Assembly (NCBI GenBank): GCA_907163375.1
Contig: CAJQUW010015437.1
Location: 1,116,001 to 1,180,000 of the forward strand
Length of the DNA: 64,000 bases
Origin: Prostheceraeus crozeri
Taxonomy: Eukaryota > Platyhelminthes > Polycladida > Euryleptidae
Direction of reading: 5' to 3'
The notes under the pieces were generated by a model. It was not told where the DNA came from, did not search any database, and saw only the letters and a program-made list of their open reading frames with translations. Positions 13,640 through 22,529 of this stretch are shown here, in pieces; within the stretch, counting starts at the first letter, position 1; each line of letters opens with the position of its first letter. Both the position numbers and the translations under genes were made by a program.

Positions 13640-13975
13640 AGTAGTAAGTAAAACTCCACTTCTGGACCGCGCAAGATGGCCGCCGTCGCTGACGTCCCCC
13701 CCTCCTGTCAGTCGAGTCGGTCGTGGTGTGCCGTCGTGTTGCTTCGTGTCTGACGTCCCCCCCCCTCTGGCCGGCCGACTTAGCGCGAGGTGGTGTGTGC
13801 TGCGCTCTCCAGGTTGGCGTGGTGTGCCGGCCAGGTTGGGAGGGTGGAATGTCGTAGCTCACCTGAAAAAATCCTACGTGTCAGAGTGACTTTGTATGGG
13901 TAAAATTTTGAAAATTTTCCAAAGTGTGGCATTTCGACCTGGGACCCTGACCAAAGTTTGTTTCATCAAATTTCA
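13640..13975 (+). repeat. Polinton left terminal inverted repeat
   Basis: ~336 bp matching the right terminal repeat in reverse complement. It includes a GC-rich core (13670-13850: CCGCCGTCGCTGACGTCCCC, CTGGCCGGCC) unlike the AT-rich surroundings, followed by a block ending TTTCATCAAATTT. The right copy has one extra ~20-bp internal unit. Confidence 0.92.
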
Positions 13976-14510
13976 CTGCCCCCCCCCGCCGACAGCGATC
14001 TTCTAACTTTGGTTCTAGTGGACGGATTTTGTATTACAGCTACTCGTTTGAAAGAGGAGAAAAAACTGCTCGATGACATTTTCTGTTGCGAGTCAATCGG
14101 ACCAGCCGGTCAAAAGTTAGAGCTGTTACAAGATTTTAGGTCGGAGCTCACCTGAAAAAATCCTAAGTGTCAGAGTGACTTTGTATGGACAAAATTTTGA
14201 AAATTTTCCAAAGTGTCGCATTTCGACCTGGGACCCTGACCAAAGTTTGTTTCATCAAATTTCACTGACCTCCCCCCCCCGGCACCAAACTTCCAATTTT
14301 GCTTCTAGTGGATGGATTTTGTCGTGCAATAGCTCGTTTGAAAGCTAAGAGCGAGACAAATTCACTGAAAGAAACGGCTTGTTCATATCTGTCTTCGTTT
14401 AAATGTGAGACGCCATTCAAGATTTGGGAGATTGGTGAAAAAACGACAGAGTTAGAATTTCCCAAGAAACAGCTCCAGCGGGCGAACGAAGGCTCGGATG
14501 GGTAAACGGA
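13856..14510. repeat. Subterminal direct repeats of the left end
   Basis: A ~120-bp block (AGCTCACCTGAAAAAATCCT through TTTCATCAAATTTCACTG) occurs at 13856 and again at 14150. A second block, TTCTAGTGGAYGGATTTTGT then GCTCGTTTGAAAG, follows each copy (14010 and 14300). The second block is also recognisable in the palindromic element at 37290-37440, linking the two elements outside coding sequence. No gene is evident before the TATA box at 14581. Confidence 0.8.
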
Positions 14511-14580
14511 GGCCAGATTTGGAATCAGCTTGATGTTATTGTCCAATGAGGATCATCATCCAATGAGAATCAAGCATTTC

Positions 14581-14590
14581 TATATAAATA
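14581..14590 (+). promoter_or_regulatory. TATA box for the leftmost Polinton gene
   Basis: TATATAAATA, about 100 bases ahead of the first ATG (14685). It is followed by a pyrimidine-rich leader (TTTTCTCTCTCTCTC). The spacing fits a polymerase II start near 14610-14620. Confidence 0.6.
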
Positions 14591-14684
14591 GCGAGCCTTC
14601 CACAGTGAGAATCATTCCATCGTTGAATCGCACGAGTGACGGACGCACATTTTCTCTCTCTCTCTATTCTATTATCCAACTAAA

Positions 14685-15459
14685 ATGGTAAGTCGCTACT
14701 TTCCTCCCTCTCCTCCCTTGAACGTAAACTTAATACAATCTTTTTCATTTTCAGGCATCTACTCCATCTGCTGCACTAGTAGGACAAAATGGCGGTCAAA
14801 CGTTACAAGGTTCGCTACGATCAGATCATCTACAACTGAGGCCAGTGGAAGAAACAACCAAGGTACATAACCCTACACCGCTACAGCGTAAATTTAAACA
14901 AGTCTTGCGTTATGACGATCATAGCGTAGTACTCCAAACGGGAATGCTCCCTTCCACGGATGTCAAGATAATGCACAATCAGTATGGGGACTACATACTG
15001 ATCCCCGTGAGTCCGTACATTCGCCACCAACTTGATATTATTGAGGAGTACGTGACATTAAATATGGACATTCCTACTCCTCTTGCTCAAGAGTGGAAGG
15101 CGAGAGATGACAAGGATACTCCCTATAGAAAGATTTGGGATGGTAATCAAATTTGCCTACCGGTATCACATTGGTGCACTTACTATAAGAAGGAGGGAGA
15201 TCATTCAACACCCATCACATGCGACGAGCTCGGAGAAGGTACTTGGGATATCCTTTTCAAAGTGAATGGGCTATATTATGGTCGGCACAAGGATAATAAA
15301 ATAGCCTCGCTCTCCATGCATATGGAATCCATCCTATATATTCCAAAACCACCCAACGTGGATGACATAATTGATCAAATCCTTAACAGAAGTGGTACGA
15401 AGCGCAAGTCGGAGAAGAATGCTGCCTCCAAACGCAAATCAAAGAAGGGGAATTACTAG
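14685..15459 (+). CDS. Polinton accessory protein, unknown function, likely spliced start
   Basis: The uninterrupted frame runs to 15459 with an internal ATG at 14845 (204 residues from there). It is open further upstream to an acceptor at 14754 (TTTTCAG, then GCATCT). An ATG followed directly by a GTAAGT donor lies at 14685, so an ATG-only first coding exon with a 67-nt intron is likely; the protein would begin MASTPSA. The middle is mixed and hydrophilic with many Trp/Tyr (HWCTYYKK, VNGLYYGRHKDN). The tail is strongly basic (KRKSEKNAASKRKSKK), suggesting nuclear entry or nucleic-acid contact. I recognise no family. It is the first gene of the left transcription unit. Confidence 0.6.
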
Positions 15460-15493
15460 TCCTTTCCTAACTCTACCCTATGACAATTCGCTT

Positions 15494-15619
15494 ATGTGCT
15501 TTGAGTGTCGTAGACGTGGTCTTATTAGATACATTTTACTTCTTCGTTGCCATCATATCATTTGTGTATTTTGTCGTGAAAAGCATCGATGTAATTCTTC
15601 ATTTTGTAATATGTTATAG
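15494..15619 (+). CDS. Small RING-like cysteine protein of the Polinton
   Basis: 41 residues from ATG 15494. They carry CxxC (CFEC), then RCHH, CVFC, H and two further Cys, a compact treble-clef/RING-like spacing. It overlaps no conserved neighbour and sits between the leftmost gene and the exonuclease gene. The short length makes the call tentative; a longer upstream frame overlaps the preceding gene and is probably a shadow. Possible roles (ubiquitin ligase adaptor or zinc-binding regulator) are inference only. Confidence 0.35.
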   Translation: MCFECRRRGLIRYILLLRCHHIICVFCREKHRCNSSFCNML

Positions 15620-15671
15620 AACGTTCCCTTAGATGTGTAAATTTCCGTTTTAGGCTTCTATCATCATTTTT

Positions 15672-16202
15672 ATGGATTGTGAGGGTGAACCTGTACAGGA
15701 GCTCAGTGCTATTGCTATGAACAATTGGACATATCAGATTGTCAGTGTCTATCATCAGCATGCCAACTGCGATCCCAATGTTGATCAATGGGCGAGAAAA
15801 CACATTCATGGACTTAATCTGAAATATTTGCAAGACTATGGCTTTTCTTGTGAGAGTGCTCTTCTTATTGACTTTAAACGATGGTTAGCTGCTTTCAATG
15901 TTATACGCATCTTTTGTAATAATCCTGGTAAGGAGAGGAAAGTATTTCCCAATCTAATCATTGATGATATTTTGCTCCCACCTTGGGATAGTAGAGTGAA
16001 TCAACACTATCATGAAGTCACGAAACGTTTTAAGGATTTGTCTGTTCCTATTTTGTCTGTTCGCTGTAGTAGCTACGTTCATAACCAATGCTTCTTTCCT
16101 CCTTACCTCAACACTGCCAAAGTCCTGTATGGTCATCATTGCTCGCTGTATGATAGTTACCAGCTGTATCTATTTTATCTCTTTCAAACCATTGATTTAT
16201 AA
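15672..16202 (+). CDS. DEDDh-type 3'-5' exonuclease-like protein
   Basis: 176 residues from ATG 15672. The N-terminus has a DxE Exo I motif (MDCEGEP, D2 and E4). A middle segment, NNPGKERKVFP, lies where Exo II would be. The C-terminus has HCSLYDSYQLYLF (H156 and D161), the H-x4-D Exo III pattern of DnaQ-like nucleases. The frame is open upstream through IIIF to an acceptor-like TTTTAG at 15653, so the true start may lie in an upstream exon; this would restore the beta strand that normally precedes DxE. The length is short but enough for a minimal exonuclease fold. It is not the PolB exonuclease domain, which is encoded separately at 26713-30671. Likely role: trimming element DNA or RNA, or interfering with host nucleic acid; inferred. 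Confidence 0.6.
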   Translation: MDCEGEPVQELSAIAMNNWTYQIVSVYHQHANCDPNVDQWARKHIHGLNLKYLQDYGFSCESALLIDFKRWLAAFNVIRIFCNNPGKERKVFPNLIIDDILLPPWDSRVNQHYHEVTKRFKDLSVPILSVRCSSYVHNQCFFPPYLNTAKVLYGHHCSLYDSYQLYLFYLFQTIDL

Positions 16203-16286
16203 TGCATGCTTGTCACCGTTATTCAATAAATGTTACAATGAGAAGAGTTGTTTTCATGCAATGGATGGGTTAGATGAAGGGCGATC

Positions 16287-16697
16287 ATGTCTTTCTCAAA
16301 CGACTGCGGAACATTACATTTTCATAGGCAACGTTTAAAAGGAGCTGTTCAAGATTATGTGATAAATTTTCATAAAGATGAGACCGACATCGAAGCAGTG
16401 GTCGATGATGCTAGCACTCTATTTCTAGAGTTAATGAATACATTCTCTGATAGCATTGTCATGGCGCGATTAGTTGCGAAAATTAAGTTTAGTCATTTTG
16501 GAAGGGAGGAGGTGGAAAGTCGCTCTTTCCATTTTGCTTCTTATTCAATGGAAGTGGTAGATCACCCCGAAGAATTTTTTAAAAGACATATGATAAAAAT
16601 TGCTGAACGTCTTAACGCATTCAACCATCATGGCAGCAGTCTAGTGATTGAAGCGATTTCAGATATTCACATTCAACTTTCTATAAAGAAAAATTGA
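16287..16697 (+). CDS. Conserved-looking Polinton protein, function unknown
   Basis: About 136 residues, alpha/beta in character, with a distinctive stretch SHFGREEVESRSFHFASY and a C-terminal helix EEFFKRHMIKIAERLNAFN. No catalytic motif is visible. It is followed almost immediately (stop 16697, next ATG 16700) by the membrane-RING gene, so both probably share a transcript. I do not recognise a named family. The start is uncertain because the first ATG is preceded by open frame. Confidence 0.5.
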   Translation: MSFSNDCGTLHFHRQRLKGAVQDYVINFHKDETDIEAVVDDASTLFLELMNTFSDSIVMARLVAKIKFSHFGREEVESRSFHFASYSMEVVDHPEEFFKRHMIKIAERLNAFNHHGSSLVIEAISDIHIQLSIKKN

Positions 16698-16699
16698 AA

Positions 16700-17023
16700 A
16701 TGCAGTGGTACTTGATTGTAGCACAACTGGTTTTCGAGCTATGTCTGCTCACTCTCGAAGTATATTCCTTCTGTACATGCGTCTATTATTTAGAAAAGGC
16801 TAGCAAATTCATATCTTCAAAAAGACTTGCTATAGACATCAGTAACGGTGAAACTATGTGTTGCGATGTATGTAAGCGAAAGGATGGAAATGAAAAGCGC
16901 ATCTTCAAGAGATGTAAGCATGCTTTTTGTCAACGCTGTTTCATACGTAATTGCATTCAACTTTGCAAATGTAACCACTGTGATATTGCTCATTTCGAGT
17001 GTCATTTATGCCGCAATAGTTAG
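16700..17023 (+). CDS. Membrane-anchored RING-finger-like protein
   Basis: 107 residues from ATG 16700. Residues ~3-30 are hydrophobic (LIVAQLVFELCLLTLEVY), a signal anchor or membrane helix. The C-terminal half has CCDVC, then KRCKHAFCQRC, then CKCNHC and CHLC. This is C-x2-C ... C-x-H-x3-C-x2-C ... C-x2-C, the order of a RING/RING-CH finger. Membrane helix plus RING is the architecture of E3 ligases that viruses and hosts use to downregulate membrane proteins; that role is inference. It starts 3 nt after the preceding stop codon. Confidence 0.55.
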   Translation: MQWYLIVAQLVFELCLLTLEVYSFCTCVYYLEKASKFISSKRLAIDISNGETMCCDVCKRKDGNEKRIFKRCKHAFCQRCFIRNCIQLCKCNHCDIAHFECHLCRNS

Positions 17024-17075
17024 TACCTATGCAAATGTGGTAAAGACAGGTTGTTAGCAAAGAATAACACGGAAA

Positions 17076-17441
17076 ATGGCGAAACGTAAAATGACGAAAC
17101 GTAAAAGTCAAATGTCTTCAAAGTTTTCTTCAGCCATTCAAGCTCTCCGACGAATGAAAGCAAATCAGCGATACAATGCTATACGACATGCTAACGATAA
17201 ATTCATTCGTGAAATTATTTCTCATGTGAGAAAGTTGAGGACGAAGAAATTAGCACCAAAACAACGAAAGTTACTTAAGCGATATGCTACGAAATTGCGT
17301 TTCATCTCCAATCCTAAAGTCACCCTTCAAAGAAAGAGGGAAACTCTAACACAAAAGGGTGGTCTCCTTCCAGCGTTACTACCGATGCTAGCTCCTATGG
17401 TGGGCAACGTATTGGATAATATCTTTGGCTCTAGACGTTAA
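17076..17441 (+). CDS. Basic core (DNA-condensing) protein of the Polinton
   Basis: 121 residues, very rich in Lys/Arg (MAKRKMTKRKSQ at the start, KKLAPKQRKLLKRYATK in the middle). It ends in a glycine-hydrophobic tail, KGGLLPALLPMLAPMVG. The pattern, with a helical basic middle and an RKRETLTQKGG segment, resembles the small core/virion proteins placed next to the ATPase in Polintons and adintoviruses, analogous to adenovirus core proteins. It lies just upstream of the ATPase gene. Uninterrupted here. Confidence 0.6.
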   Translation: MAKRKMTKRKSQMSSKFSSAIQALRRMKANQRYNAIRHANDKFIREIISHVRKLRTKKLAPKQRKLLKRYATKLRFISNPKVTLQRKRETLTQKGGLLPALLPMLAPMVGNVLDNIFGSRR

Positions 17442-17472
17442 TTATGAAAATGTTGAATCTCAAAGTATTATA

Positions 17473-18090
17473 ATGGATTTCAGACTTCAATGTGATAAAG
17501 TTCTGACTGTATCAGGTCCATCTCATGCAGGTAAAACTGTTTTCACGCTGAATTTATTGGATAAAAGAAGGGAGTTGTTTAAGGAACCTATCAATCGAGT
17601 GATTTGGTGTTATGGTATTCATCGACCGTCGCTGTTTCAGGAATTGCAAAGTCGCAACTTTATTCGACATGAAGGAATTATTGCAGTGGATAAGCTTCAG
17701 TCTAATGATGTTGTTGTATTGGATGATTTATTAAAAGAAAGTAAGAATTCAAAAGATGTTACAGATATGTTCACTCGCGCAGCACATCATAAAAGGTGCT
17801 TTATCATCTATATCACACAAAATTTGTTTCTTGATGGAAAAGAAGCTCGTACACGAAACCTGAATGCACACTATTATGCTATTTTCAAGAATCCGCGAGA
17901 TAAAAGTCAATTTGAAATTTTAGCGCGACAAGTTGCACCAAGAGGATCAAAAGCCTTAATTAAAATTTTTCAAGCAGCTACTGAAAAACCACACGGTTAC
18001 TTATTCATTGACTTTACGCAAGAGTGTCCGGAAGAATTTAGATTTCGAAGTGATATTTTGAAAACTCCCATGATTATCTACAAACTATGA
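17473..18090 (+). CDS. FtsK/HerA-type genome-packaging ATPase
   Basis: About 205 residues from ATG 17473, the first Met that keeps the N-terminal beta strand close to the P-loop. Walker A is GPSHAGKT (residues ~15-22) and Walker B is VVVLDDLL (~77-84). A downstream sensor-like stretch, CFIIYITQNLF, matches the A32/FtsK-HerA family that packages DNA into capsids of Polintons, virophages and NCLDV. It overlaps the next gene by 4 nt (ATGA) and follows the core protein, forming a morphogenesis operon-like cluster. Uninterrupted. Confidence 0.85.
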   Translation: MDFRLQCDKVLTVSGPSHAGKTVFTLNLLDKRRELFKEPINRVIWCYGIHRPSLFQELQSRNFIRHEGIIAVDKLQSNDVVVLDDLLKESKNSKDVTDMFTRAAHHKRCFIIYITQNLFLDGKEARTRNLNAHYYAIFKNPRDKSQFEILARQVAPRGSKALIKIFQAATEKPHGYLFIDFTQECPEEFRFRSDILKTPMIIYKL

Positions 18091-18779
18091 GTTCTTATTC
18101 TCGCATTATTGTTATTCCTCAGGATGAATATGTACAATTGACTGCCATGCAGCAAGTAAAGCAACCTCTTGCAAATCAAATGTATAGGAAAGAAATAGAT
18201 TATCAGCAAAATGTTCACATCAAAGATCCACATCGTGCTGTATTATTACAATCGGAAACTGTTGAGCAATTGAAAAACTTGAAGAATAAGATCCGTGACT
18301 CTGTATCGACTGCTACACCTTTAGCATCTCGCGCACATGCCATATCTCTTTTCAACAGTATTGAACCCCATCTCAATGTAAATGATAGAGGAGAAATCAT
18401 TGCAGATGAAAATAAAGTGATTGATGCTTCACGTTATGAAGACCTGATTCAGTATGCGACACGTAGAAAGCGCCGTCAGGGCTATGTTCCACCTGGTTGG
18501 ACATACTTTCTTAAACTATTGAAAAAGCATAATGTACCAAAATTTCCTTTGAATAATGAGACATTGAAAGAACTTGATTCAACAGTGGCTACTGCTCCAA
18601 TGCTTCAGACGATGAAAATGCCAACAAATTGGTTTAAGACGTCACCTGCTACATCCCCTCCCACACTCACTAAGCAAACAAGAGGAAGAACGCGACGTAG
18701 ATCTACACCACCACTAAAACTAGTAAAAGGAAAACGTAAAACAGCTCCTCCCAAGAAATACATGTTCTCAGACTATTAA
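18087..18779 (+). CDS. Polinton virion-module protein, unknown function
   Basis: 230 residues, starting in a 4-nt overlap with the ATPase stop. The N-terminal half is helical with many Gln/Lys. There is a conserved-looking middle segment, RRKRRQGYVPPGWTYFLKLL, and a basic tail, TRGRTRRRSTPPLKLVKGKRK, ending MFSDY. Position between ATPase and integrase matches that of the poorly characterised conserved proteins of Polintons; I do not assign a letter name. A nucleic-acid-contacting virion protein is plausible. Confidence 0.55.
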   Translation: MSSYSRIIVIPQDEYVQLTAMQQVKQPLANQMYRKEIDYQQNVHIKDPHRAVLLQSETVEQLKNLKNKIRDSVSTATPLASRAHAISLFNSIEPHLNVNDRGEIIADENKVIDASRYEDLIQYATRRKRRQGYVPPGWTYFLKLLKKHNVPKFPLNNETLKELDSTVATAPMLQTMKMPTNWFKTSPATSPPTLTKQTRGRTRRRSTPPLKLVKGKRKTAPPKKYMFSDY

Positions 18780-18780
18780 T

Positions 18781-18996
18781 ATGAAGCAGATGTGTTGCTT
18801 GCCATGTAATGAGCCGCCAGAGGTGAGTGTCGTTGTCACTTGCACTTGTTGCGCCAGCTCTCACAATGAAACTCCTAAGCAATGTGAACACGATCGCAAA
18901 ACCGCTAAAGCTAAATGCTGCAGTTGTTGTAAATGTAGAAAGGCAAGAAAGCAAAAAGATGAGAAGGAGGAAAAAGAGTCAGTCGTCATCGACTGA
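18781..18996 (+). CDS. Cysteine-rich small protein overlapping the integrase start
   Basis: 71 residues with about 14 Cys in clusters (MCCLPC, CTCCASS, CCSCCKC) and a Lys/Glu-rich tail. It begins 1 nt after the upstream stop codon. The density of Cys argues for a metal-binding protein if translated. A GAGGTGAGT donor-like site lies inside it at 18820, so part of the frame may instead be an exon of the integrase transcript. Uncertain. Confidence 0.35.
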   Translation: MKQMCCLPCNEPPEVSVVVTCTCCASSHNETPKQCEHDRKTAKAKCCSCCKCRKARKQKDEKEEKESVVID

Positions 18997-20047
18997 GCGT
19001 TTGAAGTCAATCTATTATGATGTAAAACATCCGACAGGATTTGCATCGATCAAGAAATTATCAAAAGCGAGTGGTCTTCCACAATCACAAGTGAAACGAT
19101 GGTTAAAGGGTCAGGCTACCTATACACTCCACAAACAAGCGAAAAAGAAGTACCGCACCCGCCATTATATTGTTCATGACATCGATGAACAGTGGCAAGC
19201 AGATTTGTGTGATGTTGCCTCCATTTCAAAACATAACTCGGGCAATAATTTTATTTTAACCGTCATTGATATTTTCTCGCGTTATGCGTGGGCTCAACCT
19301 TTAAAAACTAAAGAAGGGAAAGGAGTAGCAAAAGCATTCCAAACAATTTTTCGAGAAGGTCGCATTCCAAAAAGATTTCAGAGTGATCAAGGAAAAGAGT
19401 TTGAAAATCAGCATGTGAGAAGATTATTTGAGAGGCATGACATTGAGTTGTTTAGTGTAAAGAGTGCTTATAAAGTTGCACTCGTTGAACGTTTTAATCG
19501 CACATTAAAAAATCGCTTGTGGCGACATTTTACTGCCAACTTGACATAAAATTGGACAAAGGTTCTACAAGATACACTCCATGCCTACAATCACTCTATC
19601 CATCGTTCTATTGGACTCAGACCAGTAGATGTAAATGCTGACAATGTAGATAAAGTGCGCGAATCATTCCAACGTAAACGCACTCATGTGAAAAGTGATG
19701 TGAAAATTGGTGATAAAGTTCTTATCTCAAAAGTGAAAAGTGTTTTTGCTAAAGGGTACCTTCCGAATTCGACAGAGGAGGTATTTACAGTATCAAGGAT
19801 TGATCAAAAAGACTCTCCCACCACCTACAAGTTGAAAGATTACGATAATGAAGAAATTGAGGGTAGCTTTTACCGCGATGAGATTGAGGTAGTCACTGAA
19901 AGTGAAACATATTTGGTAGAGAAAATCATTCGATGTAAAAAACGACAAGGTGAAGAATGGTGTCTTGTTAAATGGACTGGTTATCCTTCAAGTATGAACT
20001 CTTGGATGCGTCGTGCCGACATCTTTCATCTAAGTGATCGACAGTGA
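18866..20047 (+). pseudogene. Polinton integrase (rve family) with C-terminal chromodomain, broken in this copy
   Basis: Retroviral-type DDE integrase that inserts the element with a 6-bp duplication. Visible parts in order: an N-terminal helix-turn-helix-like segment (SIKKLSKASGLPQSQVKRWL), the catalytic core with Asp in WQADLCDV, Asp in FQSDQGKEF and Glu in VERFNRTLKN, then an SH3-like beta region, then a chromodomain (YLVEKIIRCKK ... WCLVKWTGYP ... SWMRRADI) near the end. The copy has about one break. A chromodomain is typical of Polinton integrases and may direct insertion to particular chromatin. The start is uncertain; 18866 is the first ATG of the frame. Confidence 0.85.
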
Positions 20048-20088
20048 TTCATGCAAAGTTGTAACTAACAATGTTTAGGGTTTGAGCT

Positions 20089-20544
20089 ATGAATCCAACT
20101 GCCTCATTTTATTCACGTCCCTCCTATGTAAGTGGTGGAGGACAAATTTACATCGGTGCTCGCCGCCAACGTGGAGGTAGCATACTTGGTGCACTGAAAT
20201 CTGTTGTAGCACCTCTCATATCCAATGTCGGAAGATCTTTAAAACGAAATGTTTTAAGTAATGCCGTTGGCTTTTCTGGTGATGTTGCTAATGATCTTTC
20301 CAGAGGTAGAAGTTGTAAGAGCAGTTTGTTGAATCGTGGGAAGGAACGCGGTTTAAAAACATTGAAGCAGACCTTTGCTGGTGTTACTCAAGGAAAGAAA
20401 TCGCCTAAACGAATGAATAAAGGAAGAAGGAAACATCGCGGAGCTGGTAAGGTGCGATCTTCAGTCAAAAGGCATTCACGCAAACGTCGCAGAGGCTCTA
20501 ATCATTCATCAGGCGCTAAACGACGACGCTGCCATAACTTCTAA
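20089..20544 (+). CDS. Minor virion protein, pVI/pX-like
   Basis: 151 residues. The N-terminal part has Gly-rich turns and an amphipathic helix (RGGSILGALKSVVAPLIS), as in the membrane-active minor proteins of adenovirus-like capsids. The C-terminal third is extremely basic (SVKRHSRKRRRGSN). It lies directly upstream of the major capsid gene, 2 nt apart, which is the usual gene order. Probably links DNA core to capsid and helps endosome escape; role inferred from position and composition. Uninterrupted. Confidence 0.6.
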   Translation: MNPTASFYSRPSYVSGGGQIYIGARRQRGGSILGALKSVVAPLISNVGRSLKRNVLSNAVGFSGDVANDLSRGRSCKSSLLNRGKERGLKTLKQTFAGVTQGKKSPKRMNKGRRKHRGAGKVRSSVKRHSRKRRRGSNHSSGAKRRRCHNF

Positions 20545-20546
20545 TC

Positions 20547-21824
20547 ATGGAGTGTAAAACTTCCGGGTTTTGTTTGTTTGATCAACAAGCCATACAGACA
20601 GATATTCTTATTTCAAGTATTGTAGATTATCATCCTCGAACAGCTGAGAATGCTGGCCCCATTGAATTTGTTATTCCTGGTGGTAGTGATGACTACATAG
20701 ATTTGAGTTATGCGATGGTTGATTTGAGGTTTAGAATTCAGCAAGCAGATGGAACTGCTATTGACGATACACATAAAGTTGGACTGAACAATTTACCATT
20801 GACTACATTACTTCGCGATGTTTCTCTAACGATTGGAGAGAAGCAGGTGGAAGGTGGCCAAAGCGATTATCCCTATAAATCATATTTCAATCATGTATCA
20901 CAGTTTCATCCAGCAGCACAAAAAAGTCATATGGAAGCCATGGGATGGTACAGAGATGAAGCAGGAAAATTTGATGCTGAAACAAGCAGTGGCTTTGTAA
21001 AGCGATCTGCTATGATTAAAGATAGCAAAGTATGTCAGCTATATGGTCCGCTGAATTTAGACTTCTTTAGACAGTCAAAGTTTTTACTCTGTAATACCAG
21101 CATGCGACTCAAGCTGACATTGAATAAGCCTGAATTTGCGCTGAATGCATTTGCTAAAGTTGACAATTTTAGAATTCATGTGGAAGATATTGCACTTTAC
21201 ATTCGTCGAGTAGTACCGAATCCAAGTGTCATTAGAGGACATGCTGAAGGTCTTAACCGCCAAAATGCTATTTACCCCATTCAGCATACAAAGCTTCTCA
21301 CCTTTACAATTCCGAAAGATCAAAAGAGTTTCATGAAAGATGGCCTCTTTCCATCGGAAGCACCGAAGCTCCTCATGGTGGCAATGGTTGAAAATGATGC
21401 ATTTAATGGTAATATAAAGAAGAATCCTTTCAATTTTAAACACAATCAGTTAAGTGAAATTGCTTTACGTGTAAATGGTGTGAGTCATCCTGGTCCACCC
21501 TACAAACCAGATTTTGCTGCGGATCAATTTATGCGCAGTTATGTTGATTTTATGGATGTCTTTGGCTTTTACAATACGGATGACACCAACGGACTTACTA
21601 TGAAAGAGTTTAAGAGTGGATATACTATTTATGCATTTGATTTGACTGTTGACAGCGATATTAGTGCACCCTATCGTCAAGCGAACGTGCCTCATAATAT
21701 TCGTTTGGAATTGACGTTCAAAAGAACACTACCTGAGACGATCAATGTATTAATTTATGCAGTCTTCGATTCAAATATTGAAATTACAAAGTATTGTGAC
21801 GTGATTCTTCAGTATAATCGTTAA
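20547..21824 (+). CDS. Major capsid protein (double jelly-roll)
   Basis: 425 residues. The segments YIDLSYAMVDLRFRI, LLRDVSLTIGEKQVEGG and DYPYKSYFNH are characteristic of the Polinton major capsid protein, a double jelly-roll like adenovirus hexon and virophage MCP. The C-terminus has a long beta-rich region ending IEITKYCDVILQYNR. Length is close to the family range. The stop overlaps the protease start (TAATG). Uninterrupted in this copy. It shows that this family can, in principle, form virions as well as transpose. Confidence 0.85.
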   Translation: MECKTSGFCLFDQQAIQTDILISSIVDYHPRTAENAGPIEFVIPGGSDDYIDLSYAMVDLRFRIQQADGTAIDDTHKVGLNNLPLTTLLRDVSLTIGEKQVEGGQSDYPYKSYFNHVSQFHPAAQKSHMEAMGWYRDEAGKFDAETSSGFVKRSAMIKDSKVCQLYGPLNLDFFRQSKFLLCNTSMRLKLTLNKPEFALNAFAKVDNFRIHVEDIALYIRRVVPNPSVIRGHAEGLNRQNAIYPIQHTKLLTFTIPKDQKSFMKDGLFPSEAPKLLMVAMVENDAFNGNIKKNPFNFKHNQLSEIALRVNGVSHPGPPYKPDFAADQFMRSYVDFMDVFGFYNTDDTNGLTMKEFKSGYTIYAFDLTVDSDISAPYRQANVPHNIRLELTFKRTLPETINVLIYAVFDSNIEITKYCDVILQYNR

Positions 21825-22285
21825 TGAGTTGGTTGACTGCTGACGATATTAAAACTAAAGTACAGCGTAATGCAGACGAAGCGACGTTGAAAGCTTTCGA
21901 TAATGTCTATTCGCTCGATACCTTACCACCTGCAGTAAATCACTATCCCATCTTTATTGTGCTAAACACTCATTCACAGAATTTAGGCGGTGAGCATTGG
22001 AAAGCGATCTTTATTGGAGAAGACCGACGTGGTGAACTATTTGACTCTCTTGCTCAACCTCCAAATATACCAACACAGCAGTGGTTGAGAAAACATACGC
22101 GTCAATATCAGCGAAATGAACGCATACTACAACATCCACTTTCATCAACGTGTAGTGCTTTTGTACTGTACTTCATCTTAAAACGTTTACATGTATCTCG
22201 ATTTGTATCTGTTATTCAAAACTTTTCATGTAATCCATCCTCTAATGAAAAAATGATTTGTAAGTTCTATCATGATTTTAAATAA
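21824..22285 (+). CDS. Adenovirus-type maturation cysteine protease
   Basis: 153 residues. It has catalytic His in GGEHWKAIFI, an acidic residue in GELFDSLAQPP, and the catalytic Cys in SSTCSAFVLYFIL, in the order of the adenain/ULP-like C5 family that cleaves capsid precursors. Length is slightly below adenain and typical for Polintons. It overlaps the capsid stop by 1 nt. An AATAAA follows the stop (22283), facing the polyadenylation region of the opposing gene. Uninterrupted. Confidence 0.82.
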   Translation: MSWLTADDIKTKVQRNADEATLKAFDNVYSLDTLPPAVNHYPIFIVLNTHSQNLGGEHWKAIFIGEDRRGELFDSLAQPPNIPTQQWLRKHTRQYQRNERILQHPLSSTCSAFVLYFILKRLHVSRFVSVIQNFSCNPSSNEKMICKFYHDFK

Positions 22286-22320
22286 AAACATCATGTTGGA
22301 AAAATTGTTTTTTATTTTAC
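22280..22320. terminator. Shared convergent polyadenylation region
   Basis: AAATAAAAAC on the plus strand just after the protease stop, and on the minus strand TAAAATAAAAAAC. Two converging transcription units thus appear to end within ~40 bp. Confidence 0.55.
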
Positions 22321-22529
22321 AATCCGCTGGGTACGTACATACTCGATGAGATAGTCTAGGATCACATTTGCTTGTACATGAGATTTTAGTCCAGTAATGA
22401 TCACTTTACTATTATGAAAAGATTGCAACATGCACAGGTAACCAACAACTAATGAGAGCTGCAGGAAAAAGTTCGGGTTCATAACACAAATTGTAACTGC
22501 TGGTACGAATCTTCAAAAATGATACACTT

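Noticed and set aside
13635-13862. Arg-rich proteins in the Polinton ends (also 35619-36014 and 35417-35848)
   Set aside because: These frames come from the GC-rich terminal repeats and change with every small repeat difference; no start context or conservation.
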